Positions 56,691 to 64,000 of a DNA stretch of 64,000 bases are shown here, piece by piece (within the stretch, counting starts at the first letter, position 1; every line of letters starts with the position of its first letter). The translations under genes and the position numbers were made by a program. Under the pieces are notes generated by a model. That model saw only the letters and a list, made by a program, of their open reading frames with translations, had not been told where the DNA came from and did not search any database. This DNA is from Eubacteriales bacterium (GTDB taxonomy: Bacteria; Bacillota_A; Clostridia; Christensenellales; Aristaeellaceae): assembly GCA_029974035.1 (NCBI GenBank), contig JARKQG010000042.1, positions 81,152 to 145,151 on the forward strand. The letters are read 5' to 3'.

Positions 56691-56798
56691 GGGCCGCTTC
56701 TTCTTCGGCGGCCCGGCCTCCTCGGATAGGCGGAATACCGGGCAAGCCGATCGATTGGCGGGCCTGTATGAGCTAAGTCCATGAATTTTATAGGAGGG
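56691..56798 (+). promoter_or_regulatory. Probable expression platform of the tandem riboswitch
   Basis: GGGCCGC (56691-56697) pairs with GCGGCCC (56708-56714) in a hairpin directly after aptamer 2. GGGCC at 56760-56764 can alternatively pair with GGCCC at 56710-56714. CCTCCT (56717-56722) is an exact complement of the AGGAGG at 56793-56798. No T-run follows the hairpin, so a translational switch is more likely than termination. The actual switching pairs were not computed. Confidence 0.5.
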
Positions 56799-56807
56799 TA
56801 TATCATT

Positions 56808-57377
56808 ATGAAGAAGTTCCTTCTCACCGTTGCTCTGATCCTGGCCGTCGTGACCTCTCTGACCGCTGGTACCCTGGCCGCCTACAACCAGACGCTGTCC
56901 ATCACCGGTACGGACCTTGTGTCGAAGAAGTTCGATTTCTCTGCAAAGGGAAGCCAGAGCTTTGACACGACGGTTGGTGACATGACCCCCGGCAAAACCG
57001 TGTTCTACAAGGTGCAGGTTACGAACAACTCCGAAGTGCCGGTTGACTTTGTCGTCAACGCATCTCTGGCGGGTAACCTCTCCAAGAGCAATGGCGGCCC
57101 GGTTGTCACTGAAGTGTTGAACAGCGAGAAGGGACCCTGGAACCCCAGCGCGGTGCTGGGCAACGAGGGTGGGTTTGAGTTCTACGTGAAAGTCACCTGG
57201 CCCTATGCGAATGACGCTGACGCCAACGCGCTGGATTACAGCATGGCGAAGGACAAAGCAAAGGCCCAGTTGAAGGTCACCGTGAACGGCACCTACGCGG
57301 AGGAGACCGACGTCACCAACGAGGGCACCCTCGGAAAGGATGCTACGGCGTCCTACCAGGGTTCTGCGGAGGCCTGA
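56808..57377 (+). CDS. TasA/CalY-like secreted fibre subunit 1
   Basis: The start is ATG 56808, behind AGGAGGG; 189 residues. A SipW-type signal peptide (MKKFLLTVALILAVVTSLTAG, then TLAAYNQT) is followed by a compact beta-rich domain. The order GTDLVSKKFDFSAKGSQSFDTTVGDMTPGKTVFYKVQVTNN parallels TasA and camelysin, where a short N-terminal strand precedes a jelly-roll fold with a KPGD-like turn (here TPGK). TasA subunits polymerise by donating the N-terminal strand to the next subunit and form biofilm matrix fibres. It is the first gene after the tandem riboswitches and before an attenuating hairpin, so it is probably the major subunit. Its GC content is lower than that of neighbouring genes. 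Confidence 0.82.
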   Translation: MKKFLLTVALILAVVTSLTAGTLAAYNQTLSITGTDLVSKKFDFSAKGSQSFDTTVGDMTPGKTVFYKVQVTNNSEVPVDFVVNASLAGNLSKSNGGPVVTEVLNSEKGPWNPSAVLGNEGGFEFYVKVTWPYANDADANALDYSMAKDKAKAQLKVTVNGTYAEETDVTNEGTLGKDATASYQGSAEA

Positions 57378-57436
57378 ACATTCGGCGCCATGTGATTCTG
57401 GCAACGGGCGACAGAGCTAGCAAGGCTTTGTCCACT

Positions 57437-57462
57437 GGGTGGAAGCCGAAAGGCTTCCACCC
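57437..57462 (+). terminator. GAAA-capped hairpin between fibre genes 1 and 2
   Basis: GGGTGGAAGCC (57437-57447), loop GAAA and GGCTTCCACCC (57452-57462) are followed by TTGATGACTT. It is a likely partial terminator limiting the downstream genes relative to the major subunit. A second small hairpin, CCGGAC-catt-GTCCGG, lies at 57475-57490. Confidence 0.7.
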
Positions 57463-57524
57463 TTGATGACTTATCCGGACCATTGTCCGGTGACGCGGAT
57501 GCTTGACGGCGGGGAGGCGATCGC

Positions 57525-58031
57525 ATGGGCAGAAACAAGGCGCTGTGGCTGGTGCTTTTGTCGGCGGCGGTCGTGGCCGTGCTTTCGGCCGGGACGCTGG
57601 CGGCCTACAACAGGACGATCGATCTCTCCGGGCTGATCACCGCGAGCAAAATGGTCTTTCAGGTCAACGGCAGCGGAGAGGAAACGCAGTCTTTGGGGGT
57701 TCGGGAGATTGAGCCGGGCGGGAGCACCACCTTTGACATCGTCATCGATACGGCCGGCACGGAGGTCGCAATGGACGTCGCGCTGAGCGTCACCGCCGCC
57801 GGGATGGACCTGCCGCCTGGCCTTTCCGTCCGGGTGGACGGGTCGTCCCTGGGGTCCTCGGGCACCGGGACCTGGTCCGGCGAATACGCGAACATGATGG
57901 GAACGTCGCGCACGGTGCCCGTGGTGGTCTCCTGGGACGCGACGGCGGATCAGCTCAAAGGCGTGTATTCCGAATCCCGCAACTTCACGCTGTCGCTTGA
58001 GGCGACGGTGGTGGCCGCGATGGCCGGCTGA
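57525..58031 (+). CDS. TasA-like secreted fibre subunit 2
   Basis: The 168-residue protein starts at ATG 57525, behind GGGGAGG. Its signal peptide ends [17 protein letters not shown], almost the same cleavage context as subunit 1 ([17 protein letters not shown]), so the same signal peptidase should process both. The mature domain is beta-rich with a [16 protein letters not shown] turn corresponding to the MTPGK turn of subunit 1. The remainder diverges strongly. It is probably a minor or accessory subunit, similar in role to TapA or CalY paralogues; this is inferred from operon order and size. Confidence 0.75.
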   Translation: MGRNKALWLVLLSAAVVAVLSAGTLAAYNRTIDLSGLITASKMVFQVNGSGEETQSLGVREIEPGGSTTFDIVIDTAGTEVAMDVALSVTAAGMDLPPGLSVRVDGSSLGSSGTGTWSGEYANMMGTSRTVPVVVSWDATADQLKGVYSESRNFTLSLEATVVAAMAG

Positions 58032-58065
58032 ACGGTTTGGAACCAATGGGAAAGGCGGTGTGACG

Positions 58066-59178
58066 ATGAACATGCGGCGCGTACGGCGCTGGGCTTTGGC
58101 CTGGATGCTGGTTTTCTGCCTGTCTGCCGGCGCCGCGTTTGCCGCCTATCAGGTGACCTTCTCACTCTCCGGAACGGTGACTCTGGTCTACACGGCGCCC
58201 GCCCAGCAAGATCTCAGCGCGGACGAATATCTGAAGATGGCCATGGACGCGTATAACGACAGCTCGCCCATCTATTCGCAGGTGCGCGACATCGCAAACG
58301 GCCCCGCGCAGACCATGCTGTGGGGGAGCGGATCCTTCCAGAAGGGCTATGAGGCCGCCAACGAGCTTTCGTGGACGAAGCCTGACTGGATGAAGGACCC
58401 GGCCTTCGTCGCCCAGAGAAGCGATGCGATGAACAAGATCAGCGCCTGGCTCAACACGTGGGGCACCTATCGCCAGCGGATTTACGAAATTGCCCAGGAG
58501 ATGCAGGCCAAGGGCGTGGAGCAGAACAAGGAAAACGCCCGGAGTGCCTACAACGATTACATCCATGCGGCGGACTGGAACAAGGACCCCGTGGTCAGCT
58601 TTGAAACCCTCAAGACCAACGCGCTGGCGGCCCGGGCCAAGTACCTGGAGATCGTGGACGAAAAGGCGGAAGTCGAGGCCGAAATGGTGCGGATGGCGTC
58701 GGATCTCGCGCAGGCGTGGGAGATGGTGCGTGCGCTGCAGAACTACGATCCTGCCGCCGAAGCGGGCCGGTTGGCCGCCGGAATGTCGGAATCCGCCTTG
58801 GAATTGACCGCTCAGCCGACTCCGGAGCCGACGCCCACGCCGGAGCCGACGCCCACGCCGGAGCCGACGCCCACGCCGGAGCCGACGCCCACGCCGGAGC
58901 CGACGCCCACGCCGGAGCCGACGCCCCAGCCCACGCCGGTGGTGACGCCCCAGCCCACGCCGGAGCCGACGCCCCAACCCACGCCGGTGGTGACGCCCCA
59001 GCCCACGCCGGAGCCGACCACTGCGCCCAAAGCCGCGTCCGACGCCGCGCCCTCCGAGGCGGCGTCCGCGGAAGACGGGGAAGTGCGCGCCGATCCACCC
59101 GAGGCCAAGGGGGAAAAGCCGCAGGATTCCGGCGAAGCGGCACCGGCCCCGTCCGACGAGGGTGAACCCGCCGCATAG
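58066..59178 (+). CDS. Secreted helical protein with Pro/Thr-repeat stalk, third fibre-operon exoprotein
   Basis: The start is ATG 58066 (ATG 58072 also possible); 370 residues. The signal peptide ends [20 protein letters not shown], so the mature N-terminus AAYQxTxxLSG resembles that of the two TasA-like proteins. There follows a helical domain of about 190 residues, rich in Trp/Tyr/Ala, with long amphipathic helices. Residues about 251-321 are a Pro-Thr-Glu/Gln repeat and the last 50 are acidic Ala/Glu/Pro-rich. No sortase or lipid anchor was seen. It could be the fibre base, tip or wall-spanning component. I do not recognise its helical domain. Confidence 0.7.
   Translation: MNMRRVRRWALAWMLVFCLSAGAAFAAYQVTFSLSGTVTLVYTAPAQQDLSADEYLKMAMDAYNDSSPIYSQVRDIANGPAQTMLWGSGSFQKGYEAANELSWTKPDWMKDPAFVAQRSDAMNKISAWLNTWGTYRQRIYEIAQEMQAKGVEQNKENARSAYNDYIHAADWNKDPVVSFETLKTNALAARAKYLEIVDEKAEVEAEMVRMASDLAQAWEMVRALQNYDPAAEAGRLAAGMSESALELTAQPTPEPTPTPEPTPTPEPTPTPEPTPTPEPTPTPEPTPQPTPVVTPQPTPEPTPQPTPVVTPQPTPEPTTAPKAASDAAPSEAASAEDGEVRADPPEAKGEKPQDSGEAAPAPSDEGEPAA
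58816..59028 (+). repeat. Short tandem repeat encoding Pro-Thr-rich stalk
   Basis: About five 18-bp units encode PTPEPT-type hexapeptides, then a larger unit encoding [16 protein letters not shown] is partly repeated. Such in-frame repeats are prone to copy-number change. The encoded segment is an extended, disordered stalk. Confidence 0.85.
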
Positions 59179-59243
59179 CGGCGCTGCGCGGCCCGATCCC
59201 AAATTGTGCGGAGTCGGACCGGCGATGACCGCATACAGCGTCT

Positions 59244-59277
59244 TTTGATCCCGGCGCGTCCGCACGCCGGGATCAAA
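59244..59277 (+). terminator. 13-bp inverted repeat between exoprotein 3 and sipW
   Basis: TTTGATCCCGGCG (59244-59256) pairs perfectly with CGCCGGGATCAAA (59265-59277), and GCATTTTC follows. It may terminate or attenuate the upstream transcript; a new promoter lies 53 bp further on. Confidence 0.65.
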
Positions 59278-59329
59278 GCATTTTCAGAAGGCTTCGGCGC
59301 GCTTTTTTGCGGCGCGCGCGGGGAAACCC

Positions 59330-59358
59330 TAGGCAAATCCGGCCGGATACGGTATAAT
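59330..59358 (+). promoter_or_regulatory. Internal promoter for sipW and the ABC-like genes
   Basis: TAGGCA (59330-59335), a 17-bp spacer and a consensus TATAAT (59353-59358), 36 bp before ATG 59394. It suggests that the export genes are also expressed independently of the riboswitch. Confidence 0.65.
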
Positions 59359-59393
59359 GCTGTAAAATGTCTTTTTGGAAGCGGAGGATGGGG

Positions 59394-59957
59394 ATGCAGA
59401 CCAGGACGCCGGAAGGCTACATCACGCGGGAGCAGGCGGAGGCGCTTCTCGCCGAAGCGCGGGAGGCCGCCCTTTCCCGGTCGGGCGTCCGGGGCCGCGC
59501 GCGCCCCCGCAAGCGCACGGGCGCCGGGCGGGTGCTGCACGCACTGTCCAACGCCCTGTACGCGGTGGTCATCGCACTTTTGCTGATTGGCCTCTATGTC
59601 GGCGTGCAGGCGAAGCTGAACGATCAGCCCGCATCGCTTCTGGGGTACAGCCTCTATCAGGTCAAGACCGGCAGCATGGTGCCGACGCTGCCCATCGGCA
59701 GCTTTATCGTCACGCGGGAACCGGACGACCCTGCGGCGCTTCCCGAGGGAACGGTCATCACCTTTCGGACCACCGGAGGCGCCATCATCACCCACCGCAT
59801 TGTCGAGGTGGTGGAGGATGAGGGCGTCCGCTACCGCACCAAGGGCGATAATCCCCTCAACGCGCCCGATCTGGAACTGGTGACGCCGGACCGCGTGCTG
59901 GGCATGCTCCAGTTTTCGGTCAGCCTGCCGCGCGTCTGGGAGGAGGCGGCGGAATGA
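59394..59957 (+). CDS. sipW: SipW-type (ER-like) signal peptidase I
   Basis: The start is ATG 59394, 6 nt after GGAGG; ATG 59367 would be leaderless. The 187-residue protein has a basic cytoplasmic N-terminus of about 50 residues, one membrane helix (about 52-73) and the S26B catalytic domain. The catalytic set is complete: Ser94 in TGSMVPT, His134 in THRI (His instead of the Lys of ordinary bacterial type I enzymes) and Asp152 in KGDN. SipW-class enzymes specifically cleave TasA-like precursors. The neighbouring exoproteins with matching cleavage contexts are the obvious substrates. The second, C-terminal helix of typical SipW is not evident. Its stop overlaps the next start (ATGA). Confidence 0.9.
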   Translation: MQTRTPEGYITREQAEALLAEAREAALSRSGVRGRARPRKRTGAGRVLHALSNALYAVVIALLLIGLYVGVQAKLNDQPASLLGYSLYQVKTGSMVPTLPIGSFIVTREPDDPAALPEGTVITFRTTGGAIITHRIVEVVEDEGVRYRTKGDNPLNAPDLELVTPDRVLGMLQFSVSLPRVWEEAAE

Positions 59958-60928
59958 GGCGGATGCTTTCGGATCCCCGGAACGCAAAGCGGATCGTCGA
60001 GATGCGGGACGTCACCTCGATGGAATGCTATCAGACCCCCGAGGGGGCGCGCACGCGCGTGCTGCGGGGCGCGTCGCTGACGGTCATGCGCGGCGAGGCC
60101 TGGGGCGTCACCTGCGACGAGCCCTTTGAGTTGGAACTGCTGATGGAGATCATGGGCAATGTCAAGCCCTACGAGGACGGCCGCTGCTCGCTGTCCCAGA
60201 TGGGCATGGTCCGGCTGAAGCGGCGCGTGCTGGACCACCTGTACTACGTGAACGACCAAAAGCTGATGTATCCGCACATGCACGTGCTGTCCTGGCTGAT
60301 GTTTGCATCGCAAAAGACCGGCGGCACACCGGCCCTGCGCCAGGCGGAGTGGCTGGAGCTTTTGCTGGATACAGGCCTTTACCCCGTCACGCTGGCCTAT
60401 GCGCGCTTTCTGACCGCGGCGGAGCAGGCGGCGGTGGCGATCCTGCTCGCCCTCAAAATGCCGCGCGTGCAGTTGGTGCTGCTGGACCTATCCCACATCG
60501 AGGTGCCGCAGTCCATGTACGCCGCGTTTTCCAAGGTGCTGCGAAGGCTTCGGGATCAGGGCAAGTCCGTGGTGGTCGCCAGCGCCCGGCGGGACCTGAT
60601 CCAGGCGTGCTGCGACAGCGCGGCGTTTCTGCTGGACGGGCGCCTCGAGCGGCAGGGAACCGTCGAGGCGCTGTGCGCCGAGTATGACGCGCGCCGCCTG
60701 GTAATCCACACTCCCGCGCCGGAAGCGGCGGCCGCCGAGCTGGCCGGGGCGCTGCCGGAGATGACCGCGCTGGCGCGCCCGGACGAGCGCGAGCTGTGGC
60801 TGCGCGGGTCGGTCACTCCGGAGATCTCCGGGGTGGCCGCCGCGTTGGAGCGCGCGGGCGTCCGCTTTGACGGGATCGAAATCGCCAGGCCCAATCTGGA
60901 ACTGGCCTTCCGGGAGGTAGCCCCTTGA
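59954..60928 (+). CDS. ABC-ATPase-like protein lacking nucleotide-binding motifs (pseudo-ATPase)
   Basis: The 324-residue protein follows the ABC-ATPase domain order with its key residues replaced. The N-terminal strand VEMRDVTSMECYQT and LRGASLTVMRGEAWGV look like the usual start, but the Walker A position reads GVTCDEPFE (residues about 51-59) with no GKS/T. The signature position reads LTAAEQ (153-158) instead of LSGGEQ. Walker B keeps VLLDLS, but Ser or Leu stands where the catalytic Glu should be (after Asp178). A C-terminal domain of about 90 residues resembles the accessory domain of ABC-2-type exporters. It therefore probably cannot hydrolyse ATP. It overlaps sipW and the membrane partner by 4 bp each, so the three are translated as a unit. 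Confidence 0.75.
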   Translation: MRRMLSDPRNAKRIVEMRDVTSMECYQTPEGARTRVLRGASLTVMRGEAWGVTCDEPFELELLMEIMGNVKPYEDGRCSLSQMGMVRLKRRVLDHLYYVNDQKLMYPHMHVLSWLMFASQKTGGTPALRQAEWLELLLDTGLYPVTLAYARFLTAAEQAAVAILLALKMPRVQLVLLDLSHIEVPQSMYAAFSKVLRRLRDQGKSVVVASARRDLIQACCDSAAFLLDGRLERQGTVEALCAEYDARRLVIHTPAPEAAAAELAGALPEMTALARPDERELWLRGSVTPEISGVAAALERAGVRFDGIEIARPNLELAFREVAP

Positions 60929-62427
60929 TCTACCGCATGAGCCTGATCCAGAAGGAGTTCAGCTACGGATACTACCAGAAGCAGGACGGCCTGAAGCGGC
61001 TCGTCGGGCTCGGCGTATTTTTTGGCATGATGGCGTTTTCGGTATACTTTATCCTGCAAACCCTGACCCAGAGCGTGCTGACCGACGCGGCGCCCTACAT
61101 CATGCAGCCCAGCTATTTTTCCACGGGCTCTCTGTACCTGGCGGTCAGCGCGGTCGGCTTTCTGGTCTATTTCGGGAGCAGGTTTGACCAGATCTCCTTT
61201 GCGGAGGTCTACGACAACAGCTGGTACTGCATGGCGCAGTTGGGGTACAGGATCGGCGCGATGGTGCTGGCCAAACTCTTCGCGCAGAGCGTGTCGGTGC
61301 TCATCATGCACACCGCGGGCTTTTTGGTGACGCTTTTGCTCTCGTCGATCCTGAAATTTCCGATGGTGGTCGACTACCTGCCCTCGCAGTATTTTCTGGG
61401 GCTGATGAATGCCGAAATGATGCTGGTCGCGGCGATGTTTCTGTCGATGCTGACGCGGGACCGGTCGAACGCCCGCTCCTGGCTTACCTTCCTTTCGCTG
61501 ATCCTCTTTTTGCTGCAGTTTCCAAGCGGCTTTTTTGCCATCGCCACCGACCGCGCCCGGATGAGTGACTTCTTCGGACTGTGGACCGGCTCCTGGTATT
61601 TATGGGCGGTGACCGGCTGCCTGATTCTGGCGCTCTTTGCCTGCGTTCGCCGCGGCGCGCGGCTGGCCGGCCTATTCAATCCGCCGGCCGAAACGGGCGC
61701 GCCCCGCCTTGGCGCGCGGGTGGGGGAGGGCGTGCGGGTGGTGGTCGCCAGCGACAGCCCGAATGCCTTCATCCGGCGGCAGGCCCGCAAGCTGGAGGCG
61801 GCGTATCATCCGGTCAGGCGCTTCAATCTGCTCTCCTTTCTGAGCACGTTCGTGCTGGTCGTCGTCATCGTGGCGATGCTGGCGGTCAACCTGGTGCTGC
61901 TGGTGTTCAATTACGCCTCTCCGGAGAAGGAGACCGCCGTGATGGGCTATATTCCCTACATCTTCCAGTCGACCACCATGGAGCCCACCGTCTATTACAA
62001 CGACATTGCGTTTTTTGAAAAGGTTGACCAGTACGTCAAGATTGACCTGGGCGACATCGTGCTGTACAAGGACGATGTCGGCGTGGTGCAGGTGCGCAAG
62101 CTCCTGGCGTATTCGGTGGACCCCGAAACCGGTGGAGAGCGCATCGAAGCCGACATCACCCACTATGTCGAGGGCGCGCAGAAGGACGCGCTCAAGACCA
62201 CGCTGACGAGGCGGCAGATCTACGGCAGGCTCGTGGGCACCAATCGCTACATCGGCGTGGTGGTGCTGTTTGCCAACACCATGCTGGGCAGGCTTCTGTT
62301 CCTTCTGATTCCCACCGTGCTGATCTTCTTCTCCGGGCCGATCTTCGCCCTGGTGCGGCAAATCGGCAGGACGCAGGCGGCCCGTGAAGCCCGCCCCGGA
62401 GGCGCGAAGGGCGCCGCTTCGCGATAA
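60925..62427 (+). CDS. ABC-2-like membrane protein fused to a catalytically degenerate signal-peptidase-like domain
   Basis: The start is TTG 60925, 7 nt after GGAGG and overlapping the upstream stop; ATG 60937 is an alternative. Of 500 residues, the first 250 hold about six membrane helices in ABC-2 permease arrangement. A linker and another helix (about 308-330) lead into an extracytoplasmic domain reading FQSTTMEPTVYYNDIAFF...IDLGDIVLYKDDVGVVQVRKLL, then GRLVGTNRYIGVVV and a final helix. This order (SMxPT-like box, GD, GDIVxY, closing helix) is that of SipW-type signal peptidases. However, the catalytic Ser is Thr351, the THRI His is lost (VQVRKL) and KGDN is missing. It is likely a non-catalytic paralogue. 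Confidence 0.75.
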   Translation: MIYRMSLIQKEFSYGYYQKQDGLKRLVGLGVFFGMMAFSVYFILQTLTQSVLTDAAPYIMQPSYFSTGSLYLAVSAVGFLVYFGSRFDQISFAEVYDNSWYCMAQLGYRIGAMVLAKLFAQSVSVLIMHTAGFLVTLLLSSILKFPMVVDYLPSQYFLGLMNAEMMLVAAMFLSMLTRDRSNARSWLTFLSLILFLLQFPSGFFAIATDRARMSDFFGLWTGSWYLWAVTGCLILALFACVRRGARLAGLFNPPAETGAPRLGARVGEGVRVVVASDSPNAFIRRQARKLEAAYHPVRRFNLLSFLSTFVLVVVIVAMLAVNLVLLVFNYASPEKETAVMGYIPYIFQSTTMEPTVYYNDIAFFEKVDQYVKIDLGDIVLYKDDVGVVQVRKLLAYSVDPETGGERIEADITHYVEGAQKDALKTTLTRRQIYGRLVGTNRYIGVVVLFANTMLGRLLFLLIPTVLIFFSGPIFALVRQIGRTQAAREARPGGAKGAASR

Positions 62428-62563
62428 AACCTCGGTCCGTCAACGGGATTTAACCCTGGCGGCGTGGAAACGCGCCGCATTTCCGCTATACTGTGATGGA
62501 GCGGCATGCTGTCCGCACGGGAGCGGTTTTACGAAGATTATACAAGAAATACCGGTTTTCACC

Positions 62564-62591
62564 TTGACATACCGGGCAAATGGCGTATAAT
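62564..62591 (+). promoter_or_regulatory. Sigma-A promoter of the arginine genes
   Basis: TTGACA (62564-62569), a 16-bp spacer and TATAAT (62586-62591), both consensus, 42 bp before the chosen argG start. The 136-bp gap before it has another possible -10 (TATACT near 62487) but no recognisable ARG box. Confidence 0.88.
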
Positions 62592-62633
62592 ATACATAAA
62601 TTAAGAATAAATATGCAACGGAGCGTGAGCACA

Positions 62634-63854
<1,221 letters not shown>

Positions 63855-63866
63855 GCGGAATTCCAT

Positions 63867-63888
63867 CGGCCCGGCGCACGCCGGGCCG
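63867..63888 (+). terminator. Intercistronic hairpin between argG and argH
   Basis: CGGCCCGGC (63867-63875), loop GCAC and GCCGGGCCG (63880-63888) are followed by AATGAAAAATGG without a T-run. It probably modulates argG mRNA stability rather than stopping transcription. Confidence 0.5.
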
Positions 63889-63910
63889 AATGAAAAATGG
63901 AGGACGGACC

Positions 63911-64000
63911 ATGAAGCTTTGGGCGGGCAGGCTTTCCGGAGAAGTGGACGAGCGGCTGAACAGGCTCAACGCGTCCATCGGGTTTGACCAGCGCTTGTTC
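63911..64000 (+). CDS. argH: Argininosuccinate lyase, N-terminal fragment (runs off window)
   Basis: The ATG at 63911 follows GGAGGACGG. The 30 codons present encode MKLWAGRLSGEVDERLNRLN and the start of a helix with SIGFDQRLF. This matches the conserved N-terminus of argininosuccinate lyase (K-L-W-x-G-R-(F/L), later FN/LNxSIxFDxRL). The enzyme splits argininosuccinate into arginine and fumarate. The gene continues past the window edge. Confidence 0.9.
   Translation, partial: MKLWAGRLSGEVDERLNRLNASIGFDQRLF

Noticed and set aside
56317..56700. ORFs of 92 and 174 codons overlapping the riboswitch region
   Set aside because: The sequence is fully explained by a promoter and two structured aptamers; the ORFs lack ribosome sites and family resemblance.
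58816..59028. Repeats as a CRISPR or origin iteron array
   Set aside because: They are in-frame Pro/Thr codon repeats with no spacers, AT-rich region or replication gene nearby.
62428..62563. T-box or arginine-responsive leader before argG
   Set aside because: This segment lies upstream of the argG promoter, so it is not in the transcript. The remaining leader is about 35 nt with no T-box sequence.

Overview
The window looks like chromosomal DNA of a high-GC Gram-positive anaerobe, probably a member of the Clostridia (Bacillota). This is inferred from SipW/TasA-type secretion, lipobox substrate-binding proteins, a YesM/YesN-type two-component pair, tandem GEMM-I riboswitches, GH25/Big2 and peptidoglycan-binding surface proteins, and consensus sigma-A promoters. 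No rRNA, tRNA, CRISPR array, insertion sequence or phage gene was seen.

Layout. (1) 1-27543: the 3' end of a TPR gene, then one continuous 8,983-codon gene for a secreted filamentous adhesin built from LktA/FHA-like beta-helix repeats; it fills over 40% of the window. (2) 27544-38727: a non-coding stretch with a cobalamin-riboswitch-like core; a MerR regulator and aldo/keto reductase pair; a zincin; a sugar-isomerase-like TIM barrel; a large polytopic membrane protein; a lipoprotein with eight peptidoglycan-binding repeats; a CorA-type transporter; and a GH25/Big2 secreted hydrolase. (3) 38887-47820: a sugar-responsive block with a YtfQ-like lipoprotein, histidine kinase and AraC-type response regulator, followed by a YtfQ/YtfR/YtfT/YjfF-type ABC importer. 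(4) 47922-52617: a KdpDE-like two-component pair, secD-secF preceded by a translationally coupled 15-codon ORF, and a small secreted protein. (5) 52839-56316: a ribose-type ABC importer. (6) 56442-62427: a consensus promoter, two tandem GEMM-I riboswitches and six genes: three secreted proteins sharing a mature N-terminal motif (two TasA-like), a SipW-type signal peptidase, an ABC-ATPase-like protein without nucleotide-binding motifs, and an ABC-2-like membrane protein fused to a signal-peptidase-like domain without its catalytic residues. (7) 62564-64000: argG and the start of argH.

The best candidate for an undescribed system is region 6. A second-messenger RNA sensor appears to control a matrix-fibre operon. 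The first aptamer has A and the second G at the ligand-specifying position. Besides an intact SipW, the operon encodes a paired pseudo-ATPase and permease/pseudo-peptidase. The giant adhesin and the cell-wall-binding proteins suggest a strongly surface-attached or biofilm lifestyle. All functional calls are from sequence reading alone; no database search was run.
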